Source of the DNA: Pseudoclavibacter terrae
Lineage (GTDB): Bacteria; Actinomycetota; Actinomycetes; Actinomycetales; Microbacteriaceae
Assembly: GCF_008831075.1 (NCBI RefSeq)
Contig: NZ_WBJX01000002.1
Span: 620,001 to 684,000, forward strand
DNA: 64,000 nucleotides
Direction: 5' to 3'
Made by a program: the position numbers and the translations under genes. Below are positions 41,762 to 50,620 of the stretch, in pieces. The stretch's first letter is position 1; each line of letters starts with the position of its first letter. The notes below the pieces were generated by a model that did not search any database, had not been told where the DNA came from, and saw only the letters and a program-made list of their open reading frames with translations.

Positions 41762-42828
41762 GAGGCTCCTCCCCCGGAAGATGTCCCGTCGCGTTCTGCG
41801 CGCAGAAGGTCGGAGAGAGACCGCCCACGGGCCGCGTCATCGCGCGCGCCATGGTGCTGCCGGAGGTACATGGTCAGGTCCGCGACGCGCCTGGCGTGGA
41901 CGGAGTCGAAGGCGAGGGGCGCCGGTCCGAGCGCCTCCCCGCAGAGCGCGAGGAGCCGGGTGCATCCGCTCGCCGTGTTCCCGCGCACCCGCTGCGCCAG
42001 CCCCCAGTCCGCCGTCCCATCGTCGATGCGGTCGGCGGCGTCCTCCAGCTGCACGCGGATGCCGTGCAGCAGGCGGTCAGCTTCCCCCAGCCAGGCGTAC
42101 CCAAGCTGGTCCGGCTCACGAGACCGCGCCGAGCTCTGGAGCGCCCGACCGAGCGCTACCGCGGCGCCGAACCAGACAGCGGCGACACCGATGCCACCCC
42201 AGGCGAAACCCGGACGCGATGTGTACCAGCCAGCGCCGCCGCCGATGGTCCACGCTGACGCGGCATCGAGTTCCACCGCCCCGCTCGGCACACCCCTGAG
42301 GCCGGTGAGGGGCGCGCCCCCTTCATGAGGAATGACGGCGTCCTGGTTGAGGTCGAGCACGAACGTCCACTCGCCATGCTCGTCCGACGCGGTCACGAGC
42401 GCACGGTCGAGGCTCGCGGCAAGCGAGCACCACCGCTTCGTGCCCGAGAGGGTCGCGCGACGCGGCGCGCTGTCGACGCTCGCCGCCGACTCCTGTTCCC
42501 AGTGGACCTCGACAGGCGAGGCGGAGGCGAAGACACCCCAGCTGGTCCCGGGGTCGATGGCAGAACCCGACTGGGTCATGATGGCCGCGGCATCGAAATG
42601 CGGCTCGATGACTCGGGCGGCGGTCAGATCGAGCGCCCCGAAGCTGGCGAGCAAGCCGAACAGTGACCGTGTCCGGCCGGCACCAGGAACGGGCGGCGGG
42701 GGCGAAGCGCGCAGGGCATCGATGAGCGGCGCCGCATCCCCATTGCACGAGCCAGCCACCGCCAGGAGCGCGGACGAACCACCCCAGAATTCAGGTTCGA
42801 CGTCGAGGCCCTGGAAGCTTTCAGACAC
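41758..42828 (-). CDS. Acyl-CoA dehydrogenase-like protein
   Basis: A 356-residue protein related to acyl-CoA dehydrogenases. The middle domain contains the typical SGTKRWCSLAASLDRALVTA turn, and the C-terminal half is helical (GIGVAAVWFGAAVALGRAL, MYLRQHHGARD). It is shorter than typical ACADs, and a catalytic Glu cannot be confidently placed, so it may act on a non-CoA substrate. Start: GTG 42828 with AAGGAG about 7 nt before; the longer frame up to 42894 lacks a signal. It is the first gene of the overlapping operon and divergent from GH15. Confidence 0.78.
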   Translation of the reverse strand: MSESFQGLDVEPEFWGGSSALLAVAGSCNGDAAPLIDALRASPPPPVPGAGRTRSLFGLLASFGALDLTAARVIEPHFDAAAIMTQSGSAIDPGTSWGVFASASPVEVHWEQESAASVDSAPRRATLSGTKRWCSLAASLDRALVTASDEHGEWTFVLDLNQDAVIPHEGGAPLTGLRGVPSGAVELDAASAWTIGGGAGWYTSRPGFAWGGIGVAAVWFGAAVALGRALQSSARSREPDQLGYAWLGEADRLLHGIRVQLEDAADRIDDGTADWGLAQRVRGNTASGCTRLLALCGEALGPAPLAFDSVHARRVADLTMYLRQHHGARDDAARGRSLSDLLRAERDGTSSGGGAS

Positions 42829-43009
42829 GTGCTCTCCTTCCCGAAGTCCATCGCGCGGAGCCGACACACGGCCCGAACGTGGCACGCTACGCACCTCGAC
42901 CGTGAGTCACCGGGAGGGTTGACACCGGTCCAGCAACCCACTAACCACGCGCGCTCACGAGGACCGACAGACGCCCAGGCACGCGGAGGAAATTCCCACG
43001 GAGTCGGCC

Positions 43010-44842
43010 GTGACGTCCCGTAGCGTCGTCAGCCTCATGACGAAGACTCCCCCCGGACTCCCCCTCCGCGACTATGCCGCCCTCGGCGACGGCCGCACCG
43101 TCGCCCTCGTCGCCCCGAACGGTCGGGTCGACTGGCTGCCCCTCCCGAACCTCGACTCCGTCCCCGTCTTCGCACGCATCCTTGACGAGGAGACCGGCGG
43201 ATCCGTCGAGCTCGTCCCTCGCGAGGCCTACGAATCCTCACGCCGCTACGTCGAGAAGACGAACGTGCTGGAGACGACCTTCACAACCGCCAGCGGCGTC
43301 GCACGTGTCACGGACGCCATGGTCACGGGTGTCGCCGGACGCCTCCCCTGGGCCGAGTTCGCGCGTCGCGTGGACGGGCTCGAGGGATCCGTCGAGTTCA
43401 CCTGGCGGATCTCGCCCGGAACCATGCTCGGGACCAGATCTCCGTGGCTCGACCGGGTCGGCGAGCACACCATCATCCGCTGCGGTCAGCTCTCGATGGC
43501 CGTCGTCGGCTCAGACCACGGTCCGGCCTCCTCCGACCCGACCAGCGCTGACCCCGCCGAACTCCACGGCCATTTCGCCACCACCGCGGGCTCACGGCAC
43601 CTCCTCGTCCTGACAGCGACGGAGGGTGAACCGCTCCGGGTGCCGGATCCCGCGAAGGTCGATGAGGGCATCGACCGGACCATCGACAGCTGGCTGACCT
43701 GGTCGGACGAGTTCTCATACGAGGGTCCGTGGTCCGAGCAGGTCCAGCGCAGCGCTCTCGCCCTGAAGCTCCTCATCCACAGCCCGACGGGCGCCATCGC
43801 CGCAGCCGCCACGACCTCCCTGCCCGAGAACCCCGCTGGCGGCAAGAACTGGGACTACCGCTTCGCCTGGATCCGCGACCTCGCCTACACGGCTCACTCC
43901 CTGACCTGGTTCGGACTCCGGGAGGAGACGCACGCGGCGATCTCCTGGCTGCTCCGGACCATCCGCGAACAGGGGCCGGACGTCCTCGTGATGTACTCCC
44001 TCGGCGGTTCGACCTGCGCCGGTGTCGTCGAGTACGACGTACCTGGCTGGCGCGGCATCGGCCCGGTCGTCACCGGCAACCCCGCGCAGGGTCAACTCCA
44101 GCTGGGCATCTACGGCGACCTCATCGCCATCAGCCGCACCTACGTCGACGACGGCAACCTGCTGGACGTCGAGACAGCGCGCCTGCTCGCCAAGGTCGCC
44201 GACAAAGTGTGCGACGAGTGGCGCAGCCGCGACGCGGGGATGTGGGAGCTCGAGGACGAGCAGCACTACACGTCCTCGAAGATGGGGTGCTGGCAGGCGC
44301 TGACCGACGCGATCGCGCTGGCGGATGGCGCGCACATCAACGGCGACGTCGCGCGCTGGCGAGCGGAACGCGACCGTATTCACGACTGGACCGACGAGCA
44401 CTGCTGGTCAGAGGACCTCGCGAGCTACGTCATGCACCCGGGGTCGGACCGCCTGGACGCCTCCGTCCTGCTGCACGCGCCGAGCGGGTTCGACCGTGGC
44501 GAGCGCATGTCATCCACGATCGACGCGCTGACGAGGGAACTCGGTGCTGGCCACCTGCTCTACCGCTACTCCGGTGTCGCCGACGAAGAGCACACGTTCG
44601 TCGCCTGCGCATTCTGGCGCGTCTCGGCGCTCGCTTGCGTCGGCAGGCACGACGAGGCGGTCGCGGCGATGGGAGCGCTCGTGACGCAGACCAACGATGT
44701 CGGTCTGCTCGCCGAGACGGTCGCCGCAGGCGACGGGGCGTTCTGGGGCAACCTCCCCCAGGGGCTCAGCCACCTCGCGCTCATCAACGCCGCCCTCATG
44801 ATCAAGGACCTGGCACCGAAGGAGGCCCACGATGACCAGTGA
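43010..44842 (+). CDS. Glycoside hydrolase family 15 (glucoamylase/trehalase-like)
   Basis: A 610-residue GH15 enzyme. The N-terminal beta-sandwich begins at LRDYAALGDGRTVALVAPNG. The (alpha/alpha)6 barrel has NWDYRFAWIRDLAYTAH, the general-acid region DAGMWELE, and the second catalytic Glu region near LLAETVAAGDGAFWGNLPQGLSHL. No signal peptide is seen, so it probably hydrolyses intracellular glucosides or trehalose. The start is GTG 43010 with GGAG 6 nt upstream; ATG 43037 (MTKTPPGLPLRD) is an alternative with no ribosome binding site. The stop overlaps the next gene by 11 nt. Confidence 0.88.
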   Translation: MTSRSVVSLMTKTPPGLPLRDYAALGDGRTVALVAPNGRVDWLPLPNLDSVPVFARILDEETGGSVELVPREAYESSRRYVEKTNVLETTFTTASGVARVTDAMVTGVAGRLPWAEFARRVDGLEGSVEFTWRISPGTMLGTRSPWLDRVGEHTIIRCGQLSMAVVGSDHGPASSDPTSADPAELHGHFATTAGSRHLLVLTATEGEPLRVPDPAKVDEGIDRTIDSWLTWSDEFSYEGPWSEQVQRSALALKLLIHSPTGAIAAAATTSLPENPAGGKNWDYRFAWIRDLAYTAHSLTWFGLREETHAAISWLLRTIREQGPDVLVMYSLGGSTCAGVVEYDVPGWRGIGPVVTGNPAQGQLQLGIYGDLIAISRTYVDDGNLLDVETARLLAKVADKVCDEWRSRDAGMWELEDEQHYTSSKMGCWQALTDAIALADGAHINGDVARWRAERDRIHDWTDEHCWSEDLASYVMHPGSDRLDASVLLHAPSGFDRGERMSSTIDALTRELGAGHLLYRYSGVADEEHTFVACAFWRVSALACVGRHDEAVAAMGALVTQTNDVGLLAETVAAGDGAFWGNLPQGLSHLALINAALMIKDLAPKEAHDDQ

Positions 44843-45722
44843 ACCGAACGTCTTCCGCGAGCTGCGCTCCGTGCTCGTCGAGAGCATCTGGTGGGATGCG
44901 CGCACCGACGAGCTGGCCTGGGTGGACATCACCGCAGGGACCTTCCATCGAGGTCGACTCGACGGGGCACGCGACGGCAGCGACGACCGCGTCGTCGAGC
45001 TTCCCGCGCCGGTCAGCGCGATCCAGCCAGCACAGGGTGACGGGTTCGTCGCCTCGCTCCGAGACCGCATCGTCGAGCTCGACGCCGACGGGCACCTGAC
45101 GAAGACCCTCGCCTCTGTCGAGCACTCGCACGGTGGCATCCGCTTCAACGAAGGCAAGGTCGACCCGTTCGGACGATTCGTCGTCGGCTCCATGAACACC
45201 ACGTCGACGGACCCGGATGGCGCGCTCTACACGTTCGACGCCGACGGCACGGTGCGGATGCTGCTCGGCGGGTTCCACACGACCAACGGCCTCGAGTGGA
45301 GCGACTCCGGCGACACCGTGTACGTGACGGACACCTCCACGCAGACCATCTACCGCGCCGCGTACGGCCCCGGCCCCGAGGACCTCGGCGAGCTCGAGCC
45401 GTTCATCCGCGGTCGGAACTCGGATGGTCTGGCGCGCGCGGTCGATGGATCGTTCTGGAACGGCATCTACGGAGCCGGGAGCGTCGCGCACTGGAGCTCG
45501 GACGGGGACCCACTCGGGGATCTGAGCGTTCCCGCCCCGAACGTGACCTCCGTCGCATTCGGCGGCGAAGATCTGTCGACCCTCTTCGTCGGCACGGCGC
45601 GCGAGAACCTGACGGAGGAGGGCCTCACCGACGCACCGCTCAGCGGTTCGATCTTCGCGTTCGAGGACACCGGGCGAGGCCGAGCGACCCACGCCTTTGG
45701 GGCCACCGGCCAGTCTCGCTGA
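44832..45722 (+). CDS. SMP-30/gluconolactonase family protein
   Basis: A 296-residue six-bladed beta-propeller. Metal-ligand segments of the family are present: the Glu in VLVESIWWD, FNEGKVDPFGRFVVGSMN (Asn/Asp), the TNGLEWSDSGDTVYVTDT Asn/Asp, and NSDGLARAVDGSFWNGIY. It would hydrolyse a sugar lactone such as gluconolactone, probably with Ca2+. It overlaps the GH15 gene by 11 nt and precedes two SDR dehydrogenases, suggesting a glucose-to-gluconate type route. Confidence 0.88.
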   Translation: MTSEPNVFRELRSVLVESIWWDARTDELAWVDITAGTFHRGRLDGARDGSDDRVVELPAPVSAIQPAQGDGFVASLRDRIVELDADGHLTKTLASVEHSHGGIRFNEGKVDPFGRFVVGSMNTTSTDPDGALYTFDADGTVRMLLGGFHTTNGLEWSDSGDTVYVTDTSTQTIYRAAYGPGPEDLGELEPFIRGRNSDGLARAVDGSFWNGIYGAGSVAHWSSDGDPLGDLSVPAPNVTSVAFGGEDLSTLFVGTARENLTEEGLTDAPLSGSIFAFEDTGRGRATHAFGATGQSR

Positions 45723-45785
45723 CCCCGGCCAGTCCTCTGGCCGCCAGCACACCATCACCGAACGACTGACACGAAAGAGACAGAC

Positions 45786-46586
45786 ATGGATCTCGGCATC
45801 ACCGGCAAGAAGGCACTCATCACAGGCGGCGACTCGGGCATCGGCTGGGAGACGGCGAAGCAGCTCCTCGAAGAGGGGGCGACCGTCGTCCTGAGCGACC
45901 GAGACGAGGAGTCGCTGGCGGAGGCCGCGGCGAAACTGGACGCGCCAGAGGGGCGCCTCTACTCGTACGCCGCCGACATCACCAAGCTCGACGATCTCGC
46001 GGAACTCCACGGCTTCGTGCAGGAGCACGTCGGAGACATCGACATCCTCGTCCAGTCGGCCGGCATCACCGGCGCGCAGGGGCTCTTCCACGAGATCGAC
46101 GACGAGGGCTGGACCAAGACCGTCGAGATCGACCTGCTGGGGCCGGTCCGCCTCGTCCGCCAGTTCCTCCCATCGCTCCGCAAGGGTGGCTGGGGGCGCA
46201 TCGTCTTCCTCGCTTCCGAGGATGCGGTCCAGCCGTACGACGACGAGCTGCCCTACTGCGCGGCCAAAGCGGGCATCCTCGCGCTCTCGAAGGGCCTGTC
46301 CCGCAGCTACGCCTCCGAGGGGCTCCTGGTGAACGCCGTCTCCCCAGCCTTCATCTCGACGCCCATGACCGACGCGATGATGGAGAAGCGCTCGAAGGAG
46401 CTCGGCACCAGCTTCGACGAGGCCATCGAATCGTTCCTCGACGAGGAGCGCCCGTACATGGAACTCGGCCGCCGCGGCGAGGCGCATGAGGTCGCCTCCG
46501 TCATCACCTTCCTCTGCTCGGACCGAGCCTCCTTCGTGAACGGCTCGAACTACCGGGTCGACGCCGGCTCGGTCGCCACCATCTGA
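45786..46586 (+). CDS. SDR family oxidoreductase
   Basis: A 266-residue short-chain dehydrogenase. It has the cofactor motif ALITGGDSGIGWETAKQLLEEGA, VLSDRDEE, QSAGITGAQ, the catalytic Ser segment FLASEDAVQ and YCAAK. Asp at the end of beta-2 (SDRDE) favours NAD(H). Its context after SMP-30 suggests a sugar substrate, but this is not proven. It follows the SMP-30 gene by 63 bp, so it may be co-transcribed. Confidence 0.87.
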   Translation: MDLGITGKKALITGGDSGIGWETAKQLLEEGATVVLSDRDEESLAEAAAKLDAPEGRLYSYAADITKLDDLAELHGFVQEHVGDIDILVQSAGITGAQGLFHEIDDEGWTKTVEIDLLGPVRLVRQFLPSLRKGGWGRIVFLASEDAVQPYDDELPYCAAKAGILALSKGLSRSYASEGLLVNAVSPAFISTPMTDAMMEKRSKELGTSFDEAIESFLDEERPYMELGRRGEAHEVASVITFLCSDRASFVNGSNYRVDAGSVATI

Positions 46587-46658
46587 GCGTCGTCCGCTTC
46601 GCGCGGACTCGCCTTCCCCTCACCCACGAACGATCAAACGAACGAACAGGAGTCGAAC

Positions 46659-47552
46659 ATGGCAAATCAGTACACCTTCACCGACCCGACCAAGCTCTAC
46701 AGCGAGATCGAGCCGAATAGCGACGACCAGACGGAGCCGGGGCTCGACGCGAAGCTCCGCGACACCGCTGACCTCGGTGAGAGCACCTACGAGGGTTCCG
46801 GCCGGCTCAAGGGGCGCCGCGCCCTCGTCACAGGTGGCGACTCCGGCATCGGGGCTGCAACGGTCATCGCATTCGCACGCGAAGGCGCCGACGTCGCTCT
46901 CGCCTACCTGCCCGACGAGCAGGAGGATGCAGACCGCATCACCGCAATCGCGCAGGACGCCGGCGTCAACGTGGTGCAGCTGCCCGGTGACCTGACCGAC
47001 GAGAAGTACGTGAAGGGCCTCGCGGATGCTGCCGTCGCGAAGCTCGGCGGACTCGACATCCTCGTCAACAACGCTGGCAAGCAGATCTACAACGAGGACC
47101 TGACGACGCTCACGAGCGAGCAGTTCGACGAGACGTTCAAGGTCAACGTCTACGCGATGTTCGAGATCTCGAAGGCCGCGATCCCGCACCTCCCGCCGGG
47201 GTCGACGATCATCAACACCACGTCGATCCAGGCGTACTCGCCAGCTCCGATCCTCGTCGACTACGCATCGACGAAGGCGACGATCAACGCGTTCACGAAG
47301 GGGCTCGCGCAGCAGCTCGCGCCGAAGGGCATCCGCGTCAACGCGGTCGCGCCCGGCCCGATCTGGACGCCCCTCCAGGTCACGGACGGCCAGCCGCCGG
47401 AGAAGGTCGAGCAGTTCGGCGAGGACACGCCGCTCGGGCGCATGGGGCAGCCAGCAGAGCTCGCACCCGCGTATGTCTTCCTGGCATCACCCGAGTCGAG
47501 CTACGTGCTCGGAGAGACGCTCAACGTGAACGGCGGCATGCCCACGCCGTAG
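46659..47552 (+). CDS. SDR family oxidoreductase (YghA/YhdF type)
   Basis: A 297-residue SDR with the long N-terminal extension (about 50 residues, rich in Asp/Thr) typical of the glucose/ribitol-dehydrogenase-like general-stress subgroup. It has ALVTGGDSGIGAATVIAFAREGADV, NNAGKQIYNEDL, TTSIQAYSPAP with the catalytic Ser, and YASTK. YLPDEQEDA after beta-2 suggests an acidic residue. The preceding gene belongs to the same family. The start is ATG 46659 with ACAGGAG upstream. It is convergent with the histidine-kinase-like gene. Confidence 0.87.
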   Translation: MANQYTFTDPTKLYSEIEPNSDDQTEPGLDAKLRDTADLGESTYEGSGRLKGRRALVTGGDSGIGAATVIAFAREGADVALAYLPDEQEDADRITAIAQDAGVNVVQLPGDLTDEKYVKGLADAAVAKLGGLDILVNNAGKQIYNEDLTTLTSEQFDETFKVNVYAMFEISKAAIPHLPPGSTIINTTSIQAYSPAPILVDYASTKATINAFTKGLAQQLAPKGIRVNAVAPGPIWTPLQVTDGQPPEKVEQFGEDTPLGRMGQPAELAPAYVFLASPESSYVLGETLNVNGGMPTP

Positions 47553-47575
47553 CGCTCGACTGATTCGTCGACCTC

Positions 47576-47604
47576 GGACGCCCGCGCCTCAGGCGCGGGC
47601 GTCC
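47576..47604. terminator. Convergent terminator
   Basis: A 14-bp perfect stem (GGACGCCCGCGCCT and complement) around one base. It includes the stop codon of the minus-strand kinase-like gene and follows the second SDR by 24 bp. Confidence 0.7.
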
Positions 47605-48614
47605 TCGTCTGCACCCGTCGGGCACGTCAGCGTCACGGTCGTGCCCGTCTCGTCCGTCTCGAAGCGGATGCGTGCGTGGACAAGGGCCGCCCGCTGCCGC
47701 ATGGAGGCGATGCCGTGGGTTCGCGCCCCGAGCTCTTCCAGCGGCGCGGCGGCGCCGTGCCCGTCGTCCGTGACCGTGAGGACCAGCGTCGAGGGCCGCC
47801 AGAGCAGCACGACGTCGATCCGACTCGCCCCAGCATGACGCCTCGCGTTCCTGATCGCCTCCACCGCGATGGCATGCAGCTCCTCCGCTGCAGGCGCGGC
47901 GATTCGCCCCCTGGTGCCGATCTCCGTGACCGGCACGGGCGTCAGGACCGGCAGCTCGTGGCCCGCGTACTCGAGCAGCGCATCCGGGAAACCCTGCGGT
48001 ACCGGGTGCTCGAGGTCCCAGCTCAGCGCGTCGACGAGTGCCGCTGCTCGAGCGGGACGGTCACCGGCCAGCTCGGGCAGGATCGACTCCCGCAGCTGAC
48101 GCGCGAGGCGGAGCTCTGCGACGCGCTCAACTCCGGAGAGCTGCCCACGGAGCGTCTCGGCGTAGGCGAGCGCACCCGGGACGAATCTGCCGAACACACT
48201 CGAGTGCAGTACCTGGGCAACCGTCACCGTCGGCACGGGCATCCGGGAAGCGAAGGCGGGAAGGGCGACCTCGAAGAGGACGTTCGCCGATACGAGAGGC
48301 TGGGCAGGGTGCAGGCCCTGGGCGAGCAGCACGTCGGCCGTCGCCTGCATGAGGCCGAGGTCCAGCGATGCGGGGGCTTGCAGGTACCCGAAATCGCGGA
48401 GTCCCGCGAGCCTGGTCCAAGCCTCGGTGAGGATCTCCACGACGTGGGCGCGGAAGACGGGATCGAGGTCGCCATCTTCGACCGCCGCATCGCCGCGTTC
48501 CGAGAGCAACGTCATCGCGGCATCGAGGACCTCGTCGATGGCGTCGGTGAGATCGGACTCCGCCACGTGGGCGGTGGTGGCAGCGGGGTCGCGAAGGGGG
48601 AAATCGTCGGTCAC
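47589..48614 (-). CDS. Histidine-kinase-like ATPase without a phospho-acceptor His
   Basis: A 341-residue soluble protein. The last 110 residues are a GHKL ATPase of the NarL-partner kinase type: N-box AIAVEAIRNARRHAG, G1 TVTDDGHGAAAP, G2 GIASMRQRA. The preceding dimerisation segment reads LARQLRESILPEL, where the HisKA_3 family has RELHD; the acceptor His position is Arg. The N-terminal part is helical, with no membrane segment. It may be a degenerate kinase or regulatory ATPase. No response regulator adjoins it. Start: GTG 48614, 7 nt after TAGGAT, so probably leaderless; the longer ORF up to 48782 is rejected. Confidence 0.72.
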   Translation of the reverse strand: MTDDFPLRDPAATTAHVAESDLTDAIDEVLDAAMTLLSERGDAAVEDGDLDPVFRAHVVEILTEAWTRLAGLRDFGYLQAPASLDLGLMQATADVLLAQGLHPAQPLVSANVLFEVALPAFASRMPVPTVTVAQVLHSSVFGRFVPGALAYAETLRGQLSGVERVAELRLARQLRESILPELAGDRPARAAALVDALSWDLEHPVPQGFPDALLEYAGHELPVLTPVPVTEIGTRGRIAAPAAEELHAIAVEAIRNARRHAGASRIDVVLLWRPSTLVLTVTDDGHGAAAPLEELGARTHGIASMRQRAALVHARIRFETDETGTTVTLTCPTGADEDARA

Positions 48615-48621
48615 GCTCCAG

Positions 48622-48671
48622 ATCCTACGAGCGCGGGTCGCAGTCCCGTGCCAGCCTCGCGGCCCTAGGCT
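48622..48671. promoter_or_regulatory. Divergent leaderless promoters with shared -35 region
   Basis: Minus-strand TAGGAT (48622-48627) lies 7 nt before GTG 48614. Plus-strand TAGGCT (48666-48671) lies 7 nt before ATG 48679. With normal 17-bp spacers their -35 elements would overlap around 48643-48650. Confidence 0.55.
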
Positions 48672-48678
48672 GACGCAG

Positions 48679-49320
48679 ATGACGAGCACGACAGAGCACC
48701 AGGCGTCCACGACGGCACGCCGAGTCGTCGGCGTGGTGCGGATCGGCGTCGGTCTCGCCGTCATCGCGATGCTCGTCTCCACCTACGTCGGCCGCATCGG
48801 TGTCGGCGAGAGCAACCCGTTCGACTTCTTCGGCTACTTCACGAACCAGACGAGCCTCATCACGAGCGGACTCCTCATCGCGGCGGGAGTCCTCGCCATG
48901 CTCGGGCGCGACGCTCCCGCATGGCTCGCGGTTCTCCGTGGTGTCGCTACGAGCTGCATGATCATCGTGGGTGTCATCTACAACACGCTCGTGCCTGGGA
49001 CCGGTTCTGCGCCTCCGTGGGTGAGCGCCATCCTGCACGTCGTCTTCCCCACCTACGTGGTCCTCGACTGGCTGCTCGTCGGTGATCGCCCGCGACTGGC
49101 CTGGCAGCGGCTGTGGGTCGTGCTGCCCTACCCGCTGCTCTGGATGCTCGTCGTGCTGCTCCGAGGTGCGACTGACGGCTGGGTGCCCTACGGGTTCCTG
49201 CTGCCGGAGCACGGGCCCGTTTCTCTGTTCCTGCACGTCGTGGGCCTGCTCGGTGCTCTCCTTGTGGCGGCCACGTTCGTCTGGTGGGCGAGCCGCTTCC
49301 GGGGGTCTGTGCGCGGCTGA
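48679..49320 (+). CDS. Pr6Pr family membrane protein
   Basis: A 213-residue protein with six predicted transmembrane helices, matching the Pr6Pr family (FAR-17a/AIG1-like), whose function is unclear. The conserved early segment FFGYFTNQTSLITSGLLIAAGV is present, as is WVSAILHVVFPTYVVLDWLL. It ends in a short basic tail. ATG 48679 sits 7 nt after TAGGCT, a leaderless signal, which rejects the very long upstream frame. Confidence 0.82.
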   Translation: MTSTTEHQASTTARRVVGVVRIGVGLAVIAMLVSTYVGRIGVGESNPFDFFGYFTNQTSLITSGLLIAAGVLAMLGRDAPAWLAVLRGVATSCMIIVGVIYNTLVPGTGSAPPWVSAILHVVFPTYVVLDWLLVGDRPRLAWQRLWVVLPYPLLWMLVVLLRGATDGWVPYGFLLPEHGPVSLFLHVVGLLGALLVAATFVWWASRFRGSVRG

Positions 49321-49381
49321 ACGTGGAGGACGCGAGACCGGGTGAGGGAGACCGTGACAGGTGGCCTGCACGTTCGAGGCG

Positions 49382-49831
49382 CTAGAGCACCGACCCGAGC
49401 CACGAGACGGCGGACTGCACGACCTCGGCGAGTCCGAGGGCCAGCTGGAGACCCTGCTCGACCGTACGCGCAGCGACTTCCGGCACGAAGAGCCAGAGAA
49501 TGCCGAGTGTCGCAGCGAGTGTCACGAACGTGACCGCCAGCAGGAATGCGAGCGCGGCGAGCCGCGGATAGCGCAGCGTGGAGGTGACCGGCTTCGCCTG
49601 CATCCACCACACGGGCGCTCGCCTCGCGGCGGCTGGCCGCGACGATCTGCTCGCGCTCGTACCGCCGCCCCTGGCCGGCGGCGTGCTCGCACGTCGAGGC
49701 GGACGCGGCCTCGTCGTCGCGGAACCCGAGCGGGGCGCGACCCGCTTCCGGCCTGGACCAGCAGTCGTCGGCGCGCGCTTGGCGCTGTCTCTTCCGGCGC
49801 GGGAGCGCTTCTTGGGCGACGGGCGAGTCAC
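49382..49831 (-). CDS. Hypothetical membrane protein with basic N-terminus
   Basis: A 149-residue protein. The N-terminal 85 residues are rich in Arg, Pro, Ser and Ala (disordered and strongly basic). One strong transmembrane helix (LAALAFLLAVTFVTLAATLGILWLFV) follows, then a short amphipathic tail. I recognise no family. Start: GTG 49831, with GGAGGA 6 nt upstream (on the minus strand). It is divergent from the 220-residue gene at 49947. The N-terminal composition is unusual but the reading frame bias is consistent with coding. Confidence 0.55.
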   Translation of the reverse strand: MTRPSPKKRSRAGRDSAKRAPTTAGPGRKRVAPRSGSATTRPRPPRRASTPPARGGGTSASRSSRPAAARRAPVWWMQAKPVTSTLRYPRLAALAFLLAVTFVTLAATLGILWLFVPEVAARTVEQGLQLALGLAEVVQSAVSWLGSVL

Positions 49832-49933
49832 GGGCGATCCTCCGGGTCGGGAAGACTTCAATCTATCTGGCCGCAAGCGCCCGAACGGCTACGTTCCGGT
49901 CACGGTGTTCGGGAGCCACGCAGGGCCTGTTGT

Positions 49934-49939
49934 TACCGT
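49934..49939 (+). promoter_or_regulatory. Leaderless -10 element
   Basis: TACCGT followed by exactly 7 nt and ATG 49947. Confidence 0.5.
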
Positions 49940-49946
49940 GACCGCG

Positions 49947-50609
49947 ATGTTCTCGGACTGGAAACGCAAGCGGGCCACCCGGAAGGTGACGGCCGGTGAT
50001 GGCCACGAGCTCAAGCGGTATCGGTGGTGGCAGCCCTTCTCACGTGCCCTGTTCCACCTCCGGCTCGTCGAAGGCGACGGCGTGCAGCACCTCTGGTCGG
50101 TGGACGTGAAGCTCTGGGGAGACTCCGACGGCGAGGTTGTGGCGGGCCTCTACCGGGATGGGCGCCATGTGGCGCAGTCGAAGCTCCCCGCCCTGTTCCA
50201 GGCCCCCGGAGGCACGATCGAGGTCGTCACCAGCGGCTACGGGCTCAAACGCTGCCACTTCGTCTCGGCGGAGGGACGCGAACAGCAGCTCGTGCCCGAC
50301 CCTGGCTCCGCGGAAGGGCGCAGAGCGCGACTGCATTGGGACCGGCCAGGACTGAGTCGCTTCATCGGCATCGCGGCTGTGAGCATCCTCGTCGTCGCGC
50401 TCGTGCTCGGCCTGCCGCAGATCGCAGAGCAGCTGACGAGCATCCCACCGATCGCGGATCGGTTCGGCACGTTCTCCTCGCCGATCCATCTTCCGTCCTG
50501 GCTCAATATCTCCCTCGTCGTCGCGAGCCTGGTGGCGAGCACCGAACGCGCGCTGCGCCTCCGGTACAACTGGGTGCTCGACGGTGGGCTTTTCGACGGT
50601 GATGACTGA
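49947..50609 (+). CDS. Hypothetical membrane protein
   Basis: A 220-residue protein. The first 135 residues are soluble and beta-rich (HLWSVDVKLWGDSDGEVVAGLYRDG, GGTIEVVTSGYGLKRCHFV), then comes one helix (FIGIAAVSILVVALVLGLPQI), a 40-residue external loop with two Pro-rich turns, and a second hydrophobic stretch (LNISLVVASLVAST). No family is recognised. The 5'-extended frame is antisense to the basic membrane protein gene; the TACCGT/7-nt signal supports ATG 49947. Confidence 0.6.
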   Translation: MFSDWKRKRATRKVTAGDGHELKRYRWWQPFSRALFHLRLVEGDGVQHLWSVDVKLWGDSDGEVVAGLYRDGRHVAQSKLPALFQAPGGTIEVVTSGYGLKRCHFVSAEGREQQLVPDPGSAEGRRARLHWDRPGLSRFIGIAAVSILVVALVLGLPQIAEQLTSIPPIADRFGTFSSPIHLPSWLNISLVVASLVASTERALRLRYNWVLDGGLFDGDD

Positions 50610-50620
50610 GAGTCAGTTTG

